Shown: one piece after another, positions 53,910-63,248 of the stretch | Position numbering within the stretch: the stretch's first letter is position 1 | Layout of the letters: each line of letters opens with the position of its first letter | Source: Bradyrhizobiaceae bacterium | GTDB taxonomy: Bacteria > Pseudomonadota > Alphaproteobacteria > Rhizobiales > Xanthobacteraceae | NCBI GenBank assembly: GCA_003963145.1 | Contig: RXJJ01000006.1 | Location: 22,455 to 86,454, forward strand | Direction: 5' to 3' | Length of the DNA stretch: 64,000 nucleotides | Translations under genes and position numbers: made by a program | The notes under the pieces: generated by a model | Seen by the model: the letters and a program-made list of their open reading frames with translations, nothing else | Told to the model about the DNA's origin: nothing | Databases searched by the model: none

Positions 53910-54486
53910 GCAGTCGCGAGACAAACGCGTGCAATTGAGACATGTCAAATGTGCCAGTAGCAAGTGAAGCATCGGCCGCAACCAGTGCTTTGGTATACTC
54001 ATCATGATTTTCATTGATGAGTTCAGGGAGAATTTTTTCTCCCTTAAGCCATCCACCAGAAGTAACACATAATATGAAATAACATGCGGCCCGAGCGGTG
54101 CGACCGTTTCCGTTTATAAACGGATGAATGTGGTTCAATCGCCACAACACGTAAGTTGCAAGAACCACTGGGTCAGTTGTTCCCCAATTGCGATTCACTT
54201 CATTTACAAAATCATCCATCAGCGCCGGAACGCGGTAATGCTCCGGTGGACGATGGATACCGACCGTGACGGCACAAGGCCTATATTCACCAGCATTAAC
54301 GTGTAGGCATGTAATGGCCTGAAAATTTAAGGCCTTGATTATGTGCTGGGAAAGAAATGGCTTCTTTGCCTCGACACATGCGAGGACAATCGAATTCAAG
54401 AAATTATATTGACGCGCGCCGTTTGAAATTTCTAACGCTTGATAAATTGCATTCCGCTCGTCGCCGAAAAGCTCAAATAGGATCAA
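53863..54486 (-). CDS. Passenger gene: Fic/DOC-family protein (predicted AMPylator or other NTP transferase)
   Basis: 207 residues. The core motif HPFINGNGRTAR is a perfect HPFxxGNGRxxR active site, preceded by the flap region GEYRPCAVTVGIHRPPEHYR. Fic enzymes transfer AMP or related groups to target proteins and often act as toxins held by a small antitoxin. I see no inhibitory (S/T)xxxE(G/N) motif within this protein, so inhibition would have to come from a partner, perhaps the 63-residue protein encoded 15 bp upstream. Its 3' end overlaps the transposase gene by 47 bp, so both must have been kept together. Confidence 0.9.
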   Translation of the reverse strand: MILFELFGDERNAIYQALEISNGARQYNFLNSIVLACVEAKKPFLSQHIIKALNFQAITCLHVNAGEYRPCAVTVGIHRPPEHYRVPALMDDFVNEVNRNWGTTDPVVLATYVLWRLNHIHPFINGNGRTARAACYFILCVTSGGWLKGEKILPELINENHDEYTKALVAADASLATGTFDMSQLHAFVSRLLNEQLQSAAPAANTP

Positions 54487-54501
54487 GAATTTCCTCGTTA
54501 A

Positions 54502-54693
54502 TTATGCGCGCTTCTTCCCTTCTTGCTTCGCAAGCATTTCTTCGACCTGCGCGCGAGTTGCCGTGCTGTTCTTTCCAAGCGAGCCCATTACGAACGAGAT
54601 GCGCTGCTTTTCAAGTTCTTCAGCCGTAGGGATGCGAGTCGCGGATTTACGCAGCGCATCCAATAATGATTGATTGGTCTTCAATTCGGTCAT
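54502..54693 (-). CDS. Passenger gene: small partner of the Fic protein (putative antitoxin)
   Basis: 63 residues, highly charged and helical: SLLDALRKSATRIPTAEEL, then QRISFVMGSLGKNSTATR and a Lys-rich end. Small proteins with the RISFVMGSL pattern stand directly before fic genes in several Rhizobiales genomes (recollection, not checked). It lacks the standard FicA inhibitory (S/T)xxxE(G/N) motif, so an antitoxin role is inferred from position. I chose the ATG at 54693; the frame extends upstream to 54756, but that stretch looks non-native. Confidence 0.65.
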   Translation of the reverse strand: MTELKTNQSLLDALRKSATRIPTAEELEKQRISFVMGSLGKNSTATRAQVEEMLAKQEGKKRA

Positions 54694-54810
54694 TTTAAAA
54701 TTGCCCAGTACGGATAGGCTGATCGCCAGTATACAACCATCGATGAGTCCCATCAAGACTCGCCTAACGTGTAAGTTGTATAGTACCGCACGCTACACGC
54801 GAGATCAATT

Positions 54811-54835
54811 AAAAGACTCGCAATGCGAGTCTTTT
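54811..54835 (-). terminator. Intrinsic terminator inside the element
   Basis: Perfect 11-bp arms AAAAGACTCGC (54811-54821) and GCGAGTCTTTT (54825-54835) with a 3-nt loop; symmetric, so U-rich in either direction. It ends the transcript of the 148-residue gene before the Fic pair begins. Confidence 0.8.
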
Positions 54836-54864
54836 GCTTCGAGTGCTCTGTACGGCTACTTACG

Positions 54865-55311
54865 TCAGCATAACGCCGGTTCATTATGGCCCGGCAGCAC
54901 CCAAATTCGAACGCCTTTGACTTTGCCGCCATCTTTCAGGCAGCCACGCTGGCATTGCATCCGAAGGGCATGAACCAGCGTAAGGGTTACGGACTTAGCC
55001 AATACCTTGTCACCGGTGTCGAGCCCCTTCGCTGTCATGACGTGCAGCGCCAGTTCTCTGGTGTTCTTAGGGCCGCTGGTGAGAGCTTCCTTGCAGAGCT
55101 TCATCGGCTCACCGCGCTTGAATAGGCGATGCACGTCCACGTAGGACGCCATTGTGTCGGTTTCGCCGCTGGCCTCAAAAATCGTGATGCAAGCGTTGAC
55201 GTGCGCTAGATCAGCTCGGGCCTGAGCTAGCTTACGCTCATACTTGGCGATTGAGGACGCGATTTCATCGCGCTTCGCGGTTAGGGTCGTAACGGTTCTG
55301 ATCTCTGTCAT
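54865..55311 (-). CDS. Passenger gene: coiled-coil/winged-helix-like protein, unknown
   Basis: 148 residues. The N-terminal half is a coiled coil (AKRDEIASSIAKYERKLAQA); the C-terminal half (KEALTSGPKNTRELALHVMT to the end) resembles a winged helix. No family name known to me. It starts 58 bp inside the right end of the element, followed by the terminator at 54811-54835. A DNA-binding or regulatory role is plausible but not shown. Confidence 0.7.
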   Translation of the reverse strand: MTEIRTVTTLTAKRDEIASSIAKYERKLAQARADLAHVNACITIFEASGETDTMASYVDVHRLFKRGEPMKLCKEALTSGPKNTRELALHVMTAKGLDTGDKVLAKSVTLTLVHALRMQCQRGCLKDGGKVKGVRIWVLPGHNEPALC

Positions 55312-55345
55312 TCGACAGATTTAAGCGACGACCGTCCAAATCGCT

Positions 55346-55369
55346 TGTGGCGTTTGCGCCATAATACCG
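55346..55369 (-). repeat. Right terminal inverted repeat of the IS1595-type element
   Basis: 24 bp, the exact inverse of 51506-51529. Confidence 0.95.
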
Positions 55370-55377
55370 GGATAGTC
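55370..55377. repeat. 8-bp target-site duplication, right copy
   Basis: GGATAGTC just outside the right inverted repeat, identical to 51498-51505. Confidence 0.92.
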
Positions 55378-56395
55378 CAGCGTCTCAAGCGACCGGATCA
55401 GGGGCGCCACTGAAGTGGCTTCACGATAGAGCGCCACGACGATGCTGTAGATCGGCAATTGATCGTCGGGGAGTCTGGCGAGACGCCTGATGCGTGGACG
55501 CGGCGCGAAACTTCCGGCCAGCCGCAGACATGTAAACAACAGAAACCAGATGGCGAGGAAGGCACCGCAAATCTGGATCAGTGTCAGAGGCGCGATGACA
55601 AAAGCGCACGCAAGGGCCATTGCCTGCCACGCCAAACGCCAGTGGTTCCGGCTCGGCCGGGGCAACGGCGCGGCCGATAGATGCGGAAGACGATTTTTAA
55701 GACCGTCCGCGGCGGGCACGGCCAGTGCGTGTCCGGCATGACGGATCAGAAATCCATCCAATTCGGCACGCGTGGCAAGGCGAATGCGAGGGGAAATGTT
55801 GCTGTATTTTCGCGTCAGTTCGCTGATGCGCCGCGCCGCGTAACCTTCCAGCGACTGGACATAGACCAGCCGGCCATCCCTGTGCAGCGGCAGCATATTG
55901 TGGCGCGGGGCGTATGTGATCTGCACATCGCTGAGCGGGCAGTCGTGTCGCCGGACTGCACCTTTCACGTCCAACTCCGGCATGGGCCGCAAAATAATCG
56001 AGATAGGTTTCCTCCCCGATCATACCCCAGCGGATGAGAACCCGATCCGCGCCGATGCCAATGTCCCGGCTTCGTCTGGCCGCCGCATCCAGAATTTTGT
56101 CAGTCAGAATGCCGCGCAGGCAGTCGAGCTCGTGGGGAAAGTGATCATGGAGGCGTAAGGAGCGGGTGTCAGGACGGACTGGCGTCCGCAGCAAGGTGCC
56201 AATGAAGCCGGGCAGGCGGCGCCGGAATGTCCCGCCGTCCCGAAGGCGGGTTACAAGGCTCGTTGTTTGCGTCGCGAGGCCATCGGACCAGGCCATGCGG
56301 CGGACACCCCCATCCCCGAACGCCACGATTACACCACTCGCCTCCGCCAGTGGATGGTCTATAAGACCCCCTCGCGGAACCATTCGAACATGCAA
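55370..56395 (-). pseudogene. Family 2 glycosyltransferase gene, 5' part, frameshifted and cut by the element
   Basis: The first 130 residues read in one frame (ending VLIRWGMIGEETYLDYFAAH) and then the homologous sequence continues in another frame (ELDVKGAVRRHDCPLSDVQI, then HNMLPLHRDGRLVYVQSLEG), so a small indel lies near 55970-55995. This half has an N-terminal GspE/MshEN-like domain, two membrane helices and the start of the GT2 domain (YSIVVALYREATSVAPLIRS), then runs into the element. Together with 50438-51505 it would encode about 690 residues. The 5' end overlaps the start of the divergent binding-protein gene. Confidence 0.82.
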
Positions 56396-57424
56396 CCACA
56401 GCCTGCGCCATTCAGCAATCTTGGACGCCCCGGATTCGTCCGTGTGTTTTTCTGGCGGGCATGTTTTGCCGCCATGTTCGCGCTGGCCGGCGCTCCGCAG
56501 CTGTATGCCCAGACGGCCAATCAGACGTCGCCGCCGGATTCGGTCAAGCCAGCCGCGCCGCTTGCTCCTTCGTTGCCAGGGGCCACGTTGCCCGGGACCT
56601 CCCGTCCAGGACCTTCGGTGTCAGGAGCGCCTGCCCCGGGGGCTATGCCGCAAGCCGCGCCTCAGGCCGTGCCGGGTTTCTGGGACCCGCGTCGCCGGCC
56701 CGAACGGCCGGACCTGACCCGCATCACCTTGATCCGCTTTCTGACCGAAACCGACTATCCGCCGTTCAATTTCACGGGTCCCGACGGCAATCCCGCCGGG
56801 TTCAATGTCGATCTTGCACGGGCGATTTGCGAGGAAATCAAGGTGCCATGCACCATCCAGATGCGCCGGTTCGAGACGCTGGTGGATGCGATCAACGCCA
56901 ACCGGGGCGATGCCGTGATCGCATCCATGGCGGTGACCCCGCAGATCCGGGCAAAACTCGATTTCACGGATCCCTATTATCGCGCTCCCGCCCGTTTCGT
57001 TTCGCGCAAGGACGGGGTCATGGCCGAAGTGCGGCCCGAATTTCTGTCCGGCAAGAAGATCGGTGTGATTGCCGGCTCCGCTCATGAGGCCTATCTGAAA
57101 TCCCTGTTCACCGAGGCCGTGGTGACGGGGTTCCCATCCGATGATGCCCTGCGTCAGGCACTACGGCGCGGTGACGTCGATCTGATATTCGGCGATGCCA
57201 TTTCTCTGGCGTTCTGGATCAATGGCACAGACTCAGCGGATTGCTGTGCATTCAGCGGCGGTCCCTTCGTCGAAAGCCGTTATTTCGGGGAAGGCATCGG
57301 CATCGGCGTTCGCCGTGGAAACGATCTGCTGCGCCAGGCTCTGAACTGGGCGATGTTTCGCCTATGGGAAAAAGGCAAGTTCACGGACCTGTGGCTGCGC
57401 TATTTTTCCGTCAGCCCGTTTTGA
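56390..57424 (+). CDS. Amino-acid-type transporter substrate-binding protein (family 3)
   Basis: 344 residues: signal peptide (FWRACFAAMFALAGAPQLYA), a Pro/Ala/Gly-rich linker (about 35-100) and a SBP_bac_3 domain with TETDYPPFNFTGPDGNPAGF, NRGDAVIASMAVTPQIRAKL and DPYYRAPARFV. It probably binds a polar amino acid or similar solute in the periplasm, with the linker tethering or spacing the domain. No permease gene is adjacent. I chose the ATG at 56390, where the signal peptide begins; an upstream frame from 56267 runs antisense to the glycosyltransferase gene. Confidence 0.88.
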   Translation: MQPQPAPFSNLGRPGFVRVFFWRACFAAMFALAGAPQLYAQTANQTSPPDSVKPAAPLAPSLPGATLPGTSRPGPSVSGAPAPGAMPQAAPQAVPGFWDPRRRPERPDLTRITLIRFLTETDYPPFNFTGPDGNPAGFNVDLARAICEEIKVPCTIQMRRFETLVDAINANRGDAVIASMAVTPQIRAKLDFTDPYYRAPARFVSRKDGVMAEVRPEFLSGKKIGVIAGSAHEAYLKSLFTEAVVTGFPSDDALRQALRRGDVDLIFGDAISLAFWINGTDSADCCAFSGGPFVESRYFGEGIGIGVRRGNDLLRQALNWAMFRLWEKGKFTDLWLRYFSVSPF

Positions 57425-57482
57425 TCGCATGCCGCCAATGCGGCGGCCCCGCCAAGAACCTTGAAGAGAACCGTTAGATAAA

Positions 57483-59135
57483 ATGTCCGAAACATTGACC
57501 AGTCTGAACGATCTGTCCGCCAGCGATCTGCGCGCGGTTGCCGAACAATCCAATGCCTGGCCGTTCGAGCAGGCAAAACAGATCGTCGCGCGGCTGAAGA
57601 AGAAGCCGAGGGACGAAGTGCTGTTCGAGACCGGCTATGGACCCTCCGGTCTTCCGCATATCGGCACGTTCGGCGAGGTCGCGCGAACCACAATGGTGCG
57701 GCATGCGTTTCGGGTTCTGACCGAGGACAAGATCAAGACCCGTCTCCTTGCTTTCTCCGACGACATGGACGGGCTTCGCAAGGTGCCGGACAACGTTCCC
57801 AATAAGGAGCTGCTGGAGCAGGACCTCGGCAAGCCGTTAACGCAGGTGCGCGATCCGTTCGGAACGCATCCTTCTTTCGGCGAACATAACAATGCGCGGC
57901 TGCGCGCGTTTCTCGACACGTTTGGTTTTGACTACGAGTTCGCATCGTCGACGCAATACTACAAATCGGGCCGCTTCGATGCGGCGCTGCTCAAGGTGCT
58001 CGAGAAGATCGACGAGGTGATGGCGATCATGTTGCCGTCGCTGCGCGAAGAGCGCGCGGCGAGTTATTCACCGTTCCTGCCGATTTCGCCGCGCACGGGT
58101 GTCGTGCTGCAGGTGCCGATCGTCGAGCACGACAAGAAGAACGGTACCGTCTCCTATGACGATCCCGATACGAAAGAACGCGTTACCGTTCCGGTGACCG
58201 GCGGCCACTGCAAGCTGCAGTGGAAGCCGGACTGGGCGATGCGCTGGTTCGCGCTCGGCGTCGACTACGAGATGGCGGGCAAGGATCTCATTGATTCGGT
58301 CAAACTCTCCAGCAAGATCTGTTCGACGCTGGGCGGTACGCCGCCGGAAGGTTTCAACTACGAACTGTTCCTTGATGAGAAGGGTCAGAAGATTTCCAAG
58401 TCCAAGGGCAACGGCCTGACCATCGACGAATGGCTGCGCTATGCCTCGCCGGAATCGCTGTCGTTGTTCATGTATCGCGAGCCGAAATCTGCCAAGCGGC
58501 TTTATTTCGATGTGATTCCCCGCAACGTCGATGACTATCAGCAATTCCTCGATGGCTATCCGCGTCAGGATGCCAAACAGCGGCTAGGTAATCCGGTCTG
58601 GCACATCCATGCCGGCCATCCGCCAAAGGCGGACATGCCGGTGACTTTCCAGCTGCTGCTGACGCTGGTGGCTTCTTCGAATGCGGAGAATGCCGAGACC
58701 TTGTGGGGGTTCATCGGCCGCTATCGTCCGGGCGTCACGCCGCAGACCCATCCCAAACTGGATGCGATGGTCGGCTACGCAATTAATTATTATCGCGACT
58801 TTGTCGCGCCGACGAAAAAGTTCCGCCAGCCAAGCGATACCGAGCGCGCAGCGTTGCAGGATTTGCGCGACGCGCTGTCGCAACTGCCTTCGGATGCCCC
58901 GGCCGAGGACATTCAGAATGTTGTTTACGAAATCGGCCGCCGCGAGCCGTTTCTCGATTCCGTCAAGAAGGGCAAGGACGGCCGGCCGGGCGTGTCGCTC
59001 GACTGGTTCAACATGCTCTATCAGGTACTGCTCGGTCAGGAGAAAGGCCCGCGCTTCGGCTCGTTTGTCGCGGTTTACGGGATCGGCAATGCCATTGCGA
59101 TGATCGATGGCGCTCTGGCGCGGGGTGCGGTCTAG
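57483..59135 (+). CDS. lysS: Lysine--tRNA ligase, class I
   Basis: 550-residue class I lysyl-tRNA synthetase, the form used by alphaproteobacteria and archaea in place of the class II enzyme. HIGH motif as [17 protein letters not shown], and KMSKS as [11 protein letters not shown]; the C-terminal helical anticodon-binding part follows. Normal length. The ybaK gene follows 20 bp downstream. Confidence 0.96.
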   Translation: MSETLTSLNDLSASDLRAVAEQSNAWPFEQAKQIVARLKKKPRDEVLFETGYGPSGLPHIGTFGEVARTTMVRHAFRVLTEDKIKTRLLAFSDDMDGLRKVPDNVPNKELLEQDLGKPLTQVRDPFGTHPSFGEHNNARLRAFLDTFGFDYEFASSTQYYKSGRFDAALLKVLEKIDEVMAIMLPSLREERAASYSPFLPISPRTGVVLQVPIVEHDKKNGTVSYDDPDTKERVTVPVTGGHCKLQWKPDWAMRWFALGVDYEMAGKDLIDSVKLSSKICSTLGGTPPEGFNYELFLDEKGQKISKSKGNGLTIDEWLRYASPESLSLFMYREPKSAKRLYFDVIPRNVDDYQQFLDGYPRQDAKQRLGNPVWHIHAGHPPKADMPVTFQLLLTLVASSNAENAETLWGFIGRYRPGVTPQTHPKLDAMVGYAINYYRDFVAPTKKFRQPSDTERAALQDLRDALSQLPSDAPAEDIQNVVYEIGRREPFLDSVKKGKDGRPGVSLDWFNMLYQVLLGQEKGPRFGSFVAVYGIGNAIAMIDGALARGAV

Positions 59136-59155
59136 CCGCGCGCCGGGAGACGTAA

Positions 59156-59626
59156 GTGTCAAGGACACGCGCAACCAAAATGCTTGAGCAGGCGGGCGTC
59201 GTCTTTTCCGTTCATGAATACGATTACGACGGCGACGCCGAGCGGATCGGATTGCAGGCCGCCCAAGCGCTCGGCGAGGAGCCTTCGCGCGTTCTCAAAT
59301 CGCTGATGGCGCTTGTTGATGGCAAGCCGGTCTGTGTCATCGTCCCCTCGGATCGGGAGGTATCGATGAAAAAGCTGGCGGCTGCCTTCGGCGGCAAATC
59401 CGCGCAGATGATGAAACCGGCCGATGCGGAACGTCTGTCGGGCTACAAGGTCGGCGGCATCAGCCCGTTCGGTCAGATGCGTCCGCCGCGTGCCGCGATC
59501 GAGGAAAGCGCGATGGTGAACGAGTGGGTGTATATCAATGGCGGACAGCGCGGCTTGCAGGTGCGGCTTCATCCCGGCGATGCGGCGGATGTGCTGAAAG
59601 CGATTGTCGCACCGATTGTCGCCTGA
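59156..59626 (+). CDS. ybaK: YbaK/EbsC-type Cys-tRNA(Pro) deacylase
   Basis: 156 residues from a GTG start. The YbaK fold is marked by RVLKSLMALVDGKPVCVIVP, the conserved Lys in VSMKKLAAAFGGKSAQMM and GYKVGGISPFGQ. It hydrolyses mischarged Cys-tRNA(Pro). It lies directly behind lysS, a sensible translation-quality pairing. GGGAGA precedes the start. Confidence 0.93.
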   Translation: MSRTRATKMLEQAGVVFSVHEYDYDGDAERIGLQAAQALGEEPSRVLKSLMALVDGKPVCVIVPSDREVSMKKLAAAFGGKSAQMMKPADAERLSGYKVGGISPFGQMRPPRAAIEESAMVNEWVYINGGQRGLQVRLHPGDAADVLKAIVAPIVA

Positions 59627-59650
59627 CAGACTTAAGTCTGACGAAGCGCG

Positions 59651-60289
59651 CTACTGGCTCGCCCAGACGATGCGCGCGATCCATTCCACATCCGCCGTCG
59701 ACAGGACCCGGTCGGCATGCGCGGGATTGAGCGATTGCAGTTCGATCACCTTTTGCGTGCGGCGGCGTAATTCCTTCACCATTACCTCGCCGTCCTTGGT
59801 CTTCGCTACCACGCGGTCGCCGCGCCTGATCGGCGCGCCCGGGGATACGATGATCACATCGCCGTCGCGATAAGTCGGCTTCATGGAATCGCCGGAAATC
59901 TCCAGCGCATAGGCGTGCTCGTCATTGACCGAGGGCAGGCCGACTTCGTCCCAGCCCTTGCCGACGGGAAATCCGCCGTCGTCGAAATAGCCGCCGGTGC
60001 CGGCTTCGGCGAAACCGAGGAGGGGCACCGCCTGCACGGCGCGGGTGGACGATTCGATGAACTGGACAAAGGTGTCGACGCTCACGCCGGTCGCCGCCAG
60101 CGCCTTGGCGACCGACTCGGTCGAGGGCCAGCGCTCGCGTCCGTCGCTGGTAACGCGCTTGGACTTGTTGAAGGTGGTCGGGTCCAGCCCGGCCCGTTTC
60201 GCAAGGCCCGATGGCGACAAACCGGCGCGCGCCGCGAGGCGGTCGAGGGCAGTCCAGATTTGCTCATGTGTCAGCATTGAAACCGCCAA
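59651..60289 (-). CDS. XRE/S24-family repressor (LexA-like peptidase domain)
   Basis: 212 residues: an N-terminal helix-turn-helix (about 20-70; GLSPSGLAKRAGLDPTTFNK) and a C-terminal S24 domain with the nucleophile in ISGDSMKPTYRDGD and the general-base Lys in VVAKTKDGEVMVKEL. Such proteins are stress-responsive repressors, often of phage origin, but no phage genes are nearby. In-frame ATGs at 60289 and 60277 are both possible. Convergent with ybaK. Confidence 0.9.
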   Translation of the reverse strand: MAVSMLTHEQIWTALDRLAARAGLSPSGLAKRAGLDPTTFNKSKRVTSDGRERWPSTESVAKALAATGVSVDTFVQFIESSTRAVQAVPLLGFAEAGTGGYFDDGGFPVGKGWDEVGLPSVNDEHAYALEISGDSMKPTYRDGDVIIVSPGAPIRRGDRVVAKTKDGEVMVKELRRRTQKVIELQSLNPAHADRVLSTADVEWIARIVWASQ

Positions 60290-60470
60290 TCCTGGCTGGC
60301 CTTAAAAGCGCGGCCGACTCTAGGAATTATTACCTTGAAGGACAAAATTCCGCAATCCGGCGATTGTCTTGCATGTCGCCCTTGAAGTGGGGTCGCCCGC
60401 CCTTTACGGTTCGCTCGCGGATTTTGAAAAATAGCAGCAAATTCAATAGCTAGATTGAGAAAATGCGGGC

Positions 60471-60815
60471 GTGACCCTGATTTATAAAATCTGCCCGGCC
60501 CCGCTGTGGCGCGAGGCTGAACGGCGCGGCGCCTTTCCGGGCAGCGTGGATGATCTTCGCGATGGGTTCATCCATTTCTCCACCGCCGGGCAGGTTGAAG
60601 CCACTCTGGCGCGGCATTTTTCGGGGCACGCGGACTTGTTCTTGATCGCGGTCGAGTCGGAAGCGCTCGGCGACGCCCTGAAATGGGAGCCCTCTCGCGG
60701 GGGTGAATTGTTTCCCCATCTTTACGCCGCGCTGGATCCCCACGAGGCACGCAGCGTGGTCGCGCTGAAACTGCGGGCCGATGGTTCCTACGCGATCCCG
60801 GAGCTCAAATCGTGA
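60471..60815 (+). CDS. DUF952 family protein
   Basis: 114 residues from a GTG start. Typical DUF952 pieces: YKICPAPLWREAERRGAFPG, then DDLRDGFIHFSTAGQVEATL and GELFPHLYAAL. Function unknown. Its stop overlaps the GTG of pyrD (GTGA), and DUF952-pyrD is a common gene pair in Rhizobiales. Confidence 0.88.
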   Translation: MTLIYKICPAPLWREAERRGAFPGSVDDLRDGFIHFSTAGQVEATLARHFSGHADLFLIAVESEALGDALKWEPSRGGELFPHLYAALDPHEARSVVALKLRADGSYAIPELKS

Positions 60816-61906
60816 TCCGTGCTTTTGATGCCCTGACGCTCCCCCTGTTGCGGCGTCTCGATCCGGAAGGCGCGCATCGCCTCGCGATCGCCGGATTGAA
60901 GTTGTTGCCGGCGCCGCGTGCCGCCGAAGACGATCCGAAGCTCGCAACGCGGGCGTTCGGGCTGAATTTTCCCAACCCCGTCGGTATGGCGGCGGGCTTC
61001 GACAAGAACGCCGAGGTGCCCGACGCGCTGCTGCGTCTGGGGTTCGGTTTCGTGGAAATCGGTTCGGTGACGCCGCGTCCGCAGGAAGGCAATCCGCGAC
61101 CGCGCCTGTTCCGGCTGGAGGAGGACTCGGCGATCATCAACCGGATGGGCTTCAACAATGACGGCGCGGATCAGGTGCTGCGCCGGCTGGCGCATCGCGC
61201 CGCGCGCGGCGGCATCGTCGGCGTCAATGTCGGTGCCAACAAGGATTCGGCCGATCGCGCCGCCGACTATGTCCGTCTCATTGAGACCTTCGCGCCGGTG
61301 GCGAGCTATTTCACCGTGAATGTATCCTCGCCGAACACGCCGGGTCTGCGCAACCTGCAACAGGGCGCGATGCTCGACGACCTTCTGGCGCGTGTCGTCG
61401 AGGCCCGCGATCGCGCGCAGATCAATGCCGGTCATACGCCGCTGCTGTTGAAGATCGCGCCGGACCTGACCTTATCCGAGCTCGACGATGTGGTGCATGT
61501 CGCGCGCGCGCGGGGCATCGACGGCATGATCGTCTCCAACACCACGCTGTCACGGCCCAGAATTTTGCGCGACCGGGAACGCGCGAAGGAGCAGGGCGGT
61601 TTGTCGGGGCGTCCGCTGCTGCGGCTGTCAAATCGCATGGTTGCGGAGACTTACGTGCGTGTCGAAGGCGCGTTTCCCCTGATCGGGGTCGGCGGCATCG
61701 ATTCGGGCGGAGCGGCGCTGACGAAGATTCGCGCCGGGGCCAGCCTGATCCAGCTTTATTCTTCGCTGGTCTATCGCGGGCTCGGCCTGATCGAGAGCAT
61801 CAAGGCCGATCTTCTGTCGACGCTACGCCGGACGGGGCGCGACTCGCTGTCTGAAATCGTCGGCGCGGACGCGGCGATGATCACGGCCGAGGACTGGCCG
61901 GACTAG
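60812..61906 (+). CDS. pyrD: Dihydroorotate dehydrogenase (quinone), class 2
   Basis: 364 residues, membrane-associated FMN enzyme of pyrimidine synthesis. N-terminal amphipathic segment (FDALTLPLLRRLDPEGAHRL), FMN/orotate motifs NPVGMAAGFDKNAEV, YFTVNVSSPNTPGLR (with the catalytic Ser) and LIGVGGIDSGGAA. GTG start overlapping the DUF952 stop. The stop TAG shares CTAG with the convergent MATE gene. Confidence 0.96.
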   Translation: MIRAFDALTLPLLRRLDPEGAHRLAIAGLKLLPAPRAAEDDPKLATRAFGLNFPNPVGMAAGFDKNAEVPDALLRLGFGFVEIGSVTPRPQEGNPRPRLFRLEEDSAIINRMGFNNDGADQVLRRLAHRAARGGIVGVNVGANKDSADRAADYVRLIETFAPVASYFTVNVSSPNTPGLRNLQQGAMLDDLLARVVEARDRAQINAGHTPLLLKIAPDLTLSELDDVVHVARARGIDGMIVSNTTLSRPRILRDRERAKEQGGLSGRPLLRLSNRMVAETYVRVEGAFPLIGVGGIDSGGAALTKIRAGASLIQLYSSLVYRGLGLIESIKADLLSTLRRTGRDSLSEIVGADAAMITAEDWPD

Positions 61907-63219
61907 GCGGCGAACGATTTTTCAAGCAGCGCCGGATAGCGCAGGGCCTGCAACGCGCCGCGCGCGAGCAGGAACGTGAGAAGCGCAAGCCAGAGGCCGG
62001 TGTTGCCAAGCGGCTGCAGTGCCGCCCAGGAAAGAAAATAGATTGCCAATGCTGCGAGCATCAGGTTGCGCATATCCCGCGACCATGTCGCGCCGATATA
62101 GATGCCGTCATAGGCATAGGCCGCAACGCCGCAGACCGGCGCCAGCGCCGCAAGCCATAGGTAAAGTCGAGCGGTCTGGCGGACGTCCTCGCTGGCGGTC
62201 ATAAGGTCGATCAGCGCGCCGCCGCTCAAAGCCAGCGCAAGCGCCACCGCTAACGCGAATGCGCAACTCCAGCCGAGAATCAGTTTTGTCGCACGCAGGA
62301 AATTGGCTCGGTCGTGCGCGCCGCGACTTTGCCCGCAAAGCTGTTCGGCGGCGGTCGCAAGGCCGTCCAGAAAAAACGAGCCGATCAGCGCGAAATTATT
62401 CAGAATGGCATTTGCCGCCAGCACCGTATCGCCACCGCGCGCGCCCTGCGCGGTAAAGAACAGAAACGCGGCGATCAGCGCGGCGGTTCGGATCACGATA
62501 TCCCGGTTGATTGCCATCAGGCGCAGGATTTTGCCGCGGTCGAACAGAACCGCGCGGCTCAGCTTCATCTTGCCCAAGCCGAGAATTCTCATGGCGATAA
62601 ACAGGCCAAGACCGAGGCCGCTGGCTTCGGCGATGACGGCAGCATAGGCTGCACCCGCGATGCCGAGACCGAAGACGAGCACCAGTGCCGTCGTCGCCGC
62701 GATATTGATCGTATTTATGAGGGTCTGAATCCCCAGCGCCGAACCTGCGCGGGCCTGTCCGATCAGCCAGCCCAGCACGGCGTAATTCGCCAGCAGAAAC
62801 GGTGTCGACCATAGCCGGAGATGAAAATAGAGTTTTGCCGCGTCGCTGACCGGACCGCTCGCTCCCATCAAATGAAAAATGATCGCAGTGACCGGCCCCT
62901 GAATCAAAAGCAGCCCGGCACCGAACGCCACAGCCACGACAAGGGCGCGCGCCAGCGTCGCGCGCATTTCCGCAGCGTCATCCGCGCCCCTGGCCTGTGC
63001 CGTCAGTGCCACTGTGCTCATGCGCAGGAAGCCGAACAGCCAGAACGTGCAATCGAACACGACCGAGGCCATCGCCACGCCACCGAGCAGGTGCGCCTCC
63101 CCGAGCCGGCCGATCACGGCAGTGGCGACAATGCCGAGCAGCGGCGTTGTGAGATTCGCCAGCATCGCCGGACCGGCGATGGCGAACACACGGGCATGAG
63201 TCGTCCGCTGGACGTCCAT
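61903..63219 (-). CDS. MATE family efflux transporter
   Basis: 438 residues with twelve hydrophobic segments in two halves of the MATE/DinF fold; VFAIAGPAMLANLTTPLLGI opens the first, and FLDGLATAAEQLCGQSRGAH and AYAYDGIYIGATWSRDMRN are DinF-branch signatures in the second. Sodium- or proton-driven export of drugs or metabolites is expected. Stop overlaps that of pyrD. Confidence 0.92.
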   Translation of the reverse strand: MDVQRTTHARVFAIAGPAMLANLTTPLLGIVATAVIGRLGEAHLLGGVAMASVVFDCTFWLFGFLRMSTVALTAQARGADDAAEMRATLARALVVAVAFGAGLLLIQGPVTAIIFHLMGASGPVSDAAKLYFHLRLWSTPFLLANYAVLGWLIGQARAGSALGIQTLINTINIAATTALVLVFGLGIAGAAYAAVIAEASGLGLGLFIAMRILGLGKMKLSRAVLFDRGKILRLMAINRDIVIRTAALIAAFLFFTAQGARGGDTVLAANAILNNFALIGSFFLDGLATAAEQLCGQSRGAHDRANFLRATKLILGWSCAFALAVALALALSGGALIDLMTASEDVRQTARLYLWLAALAPVCGVAAYAYDGIYIGATWSRDMRNLMLAALAIYFLSWAALQPLGNTGLWLALLTFLLARGALQALRYPALLEKSFAA

Positions 63220-63248
63220 CAGTTCGGGAATTCAGCCCTGGCCCAGGA

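Larger units (their letters stand above)
51506..55369. mobile_element. IS1595-family transposon with passenger genes (3,864 bp)
   Basis: Bounded by 24-bp perfect inverted repeats (51506-51529, 55346-55369) and flanked by the 8-bp direct repeat GGATAGTC. It contains one ISXO2-like transposase gene and five other genes: a membrane protein, a DUF6471 protein, a Fic-domain protein, its small upstream partner, and a coiled-coil/winged-helix protein. The passenger DNA is visibly richer in A and T than the surrounding genes. IS1595 elements are known to carry passengers; this cargo set is described under findings. It sits inside a GT2 gene. Intact ends and duplication imply a fairly recent insertion. 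Confidence 0.93.

Noticed and set aside
59651..60289. Prophage boundary around the S24 repressor
   Set aside because: No integrase, attachment repeats or phage structural genes on either side; the neighbours are housekeeping genes.
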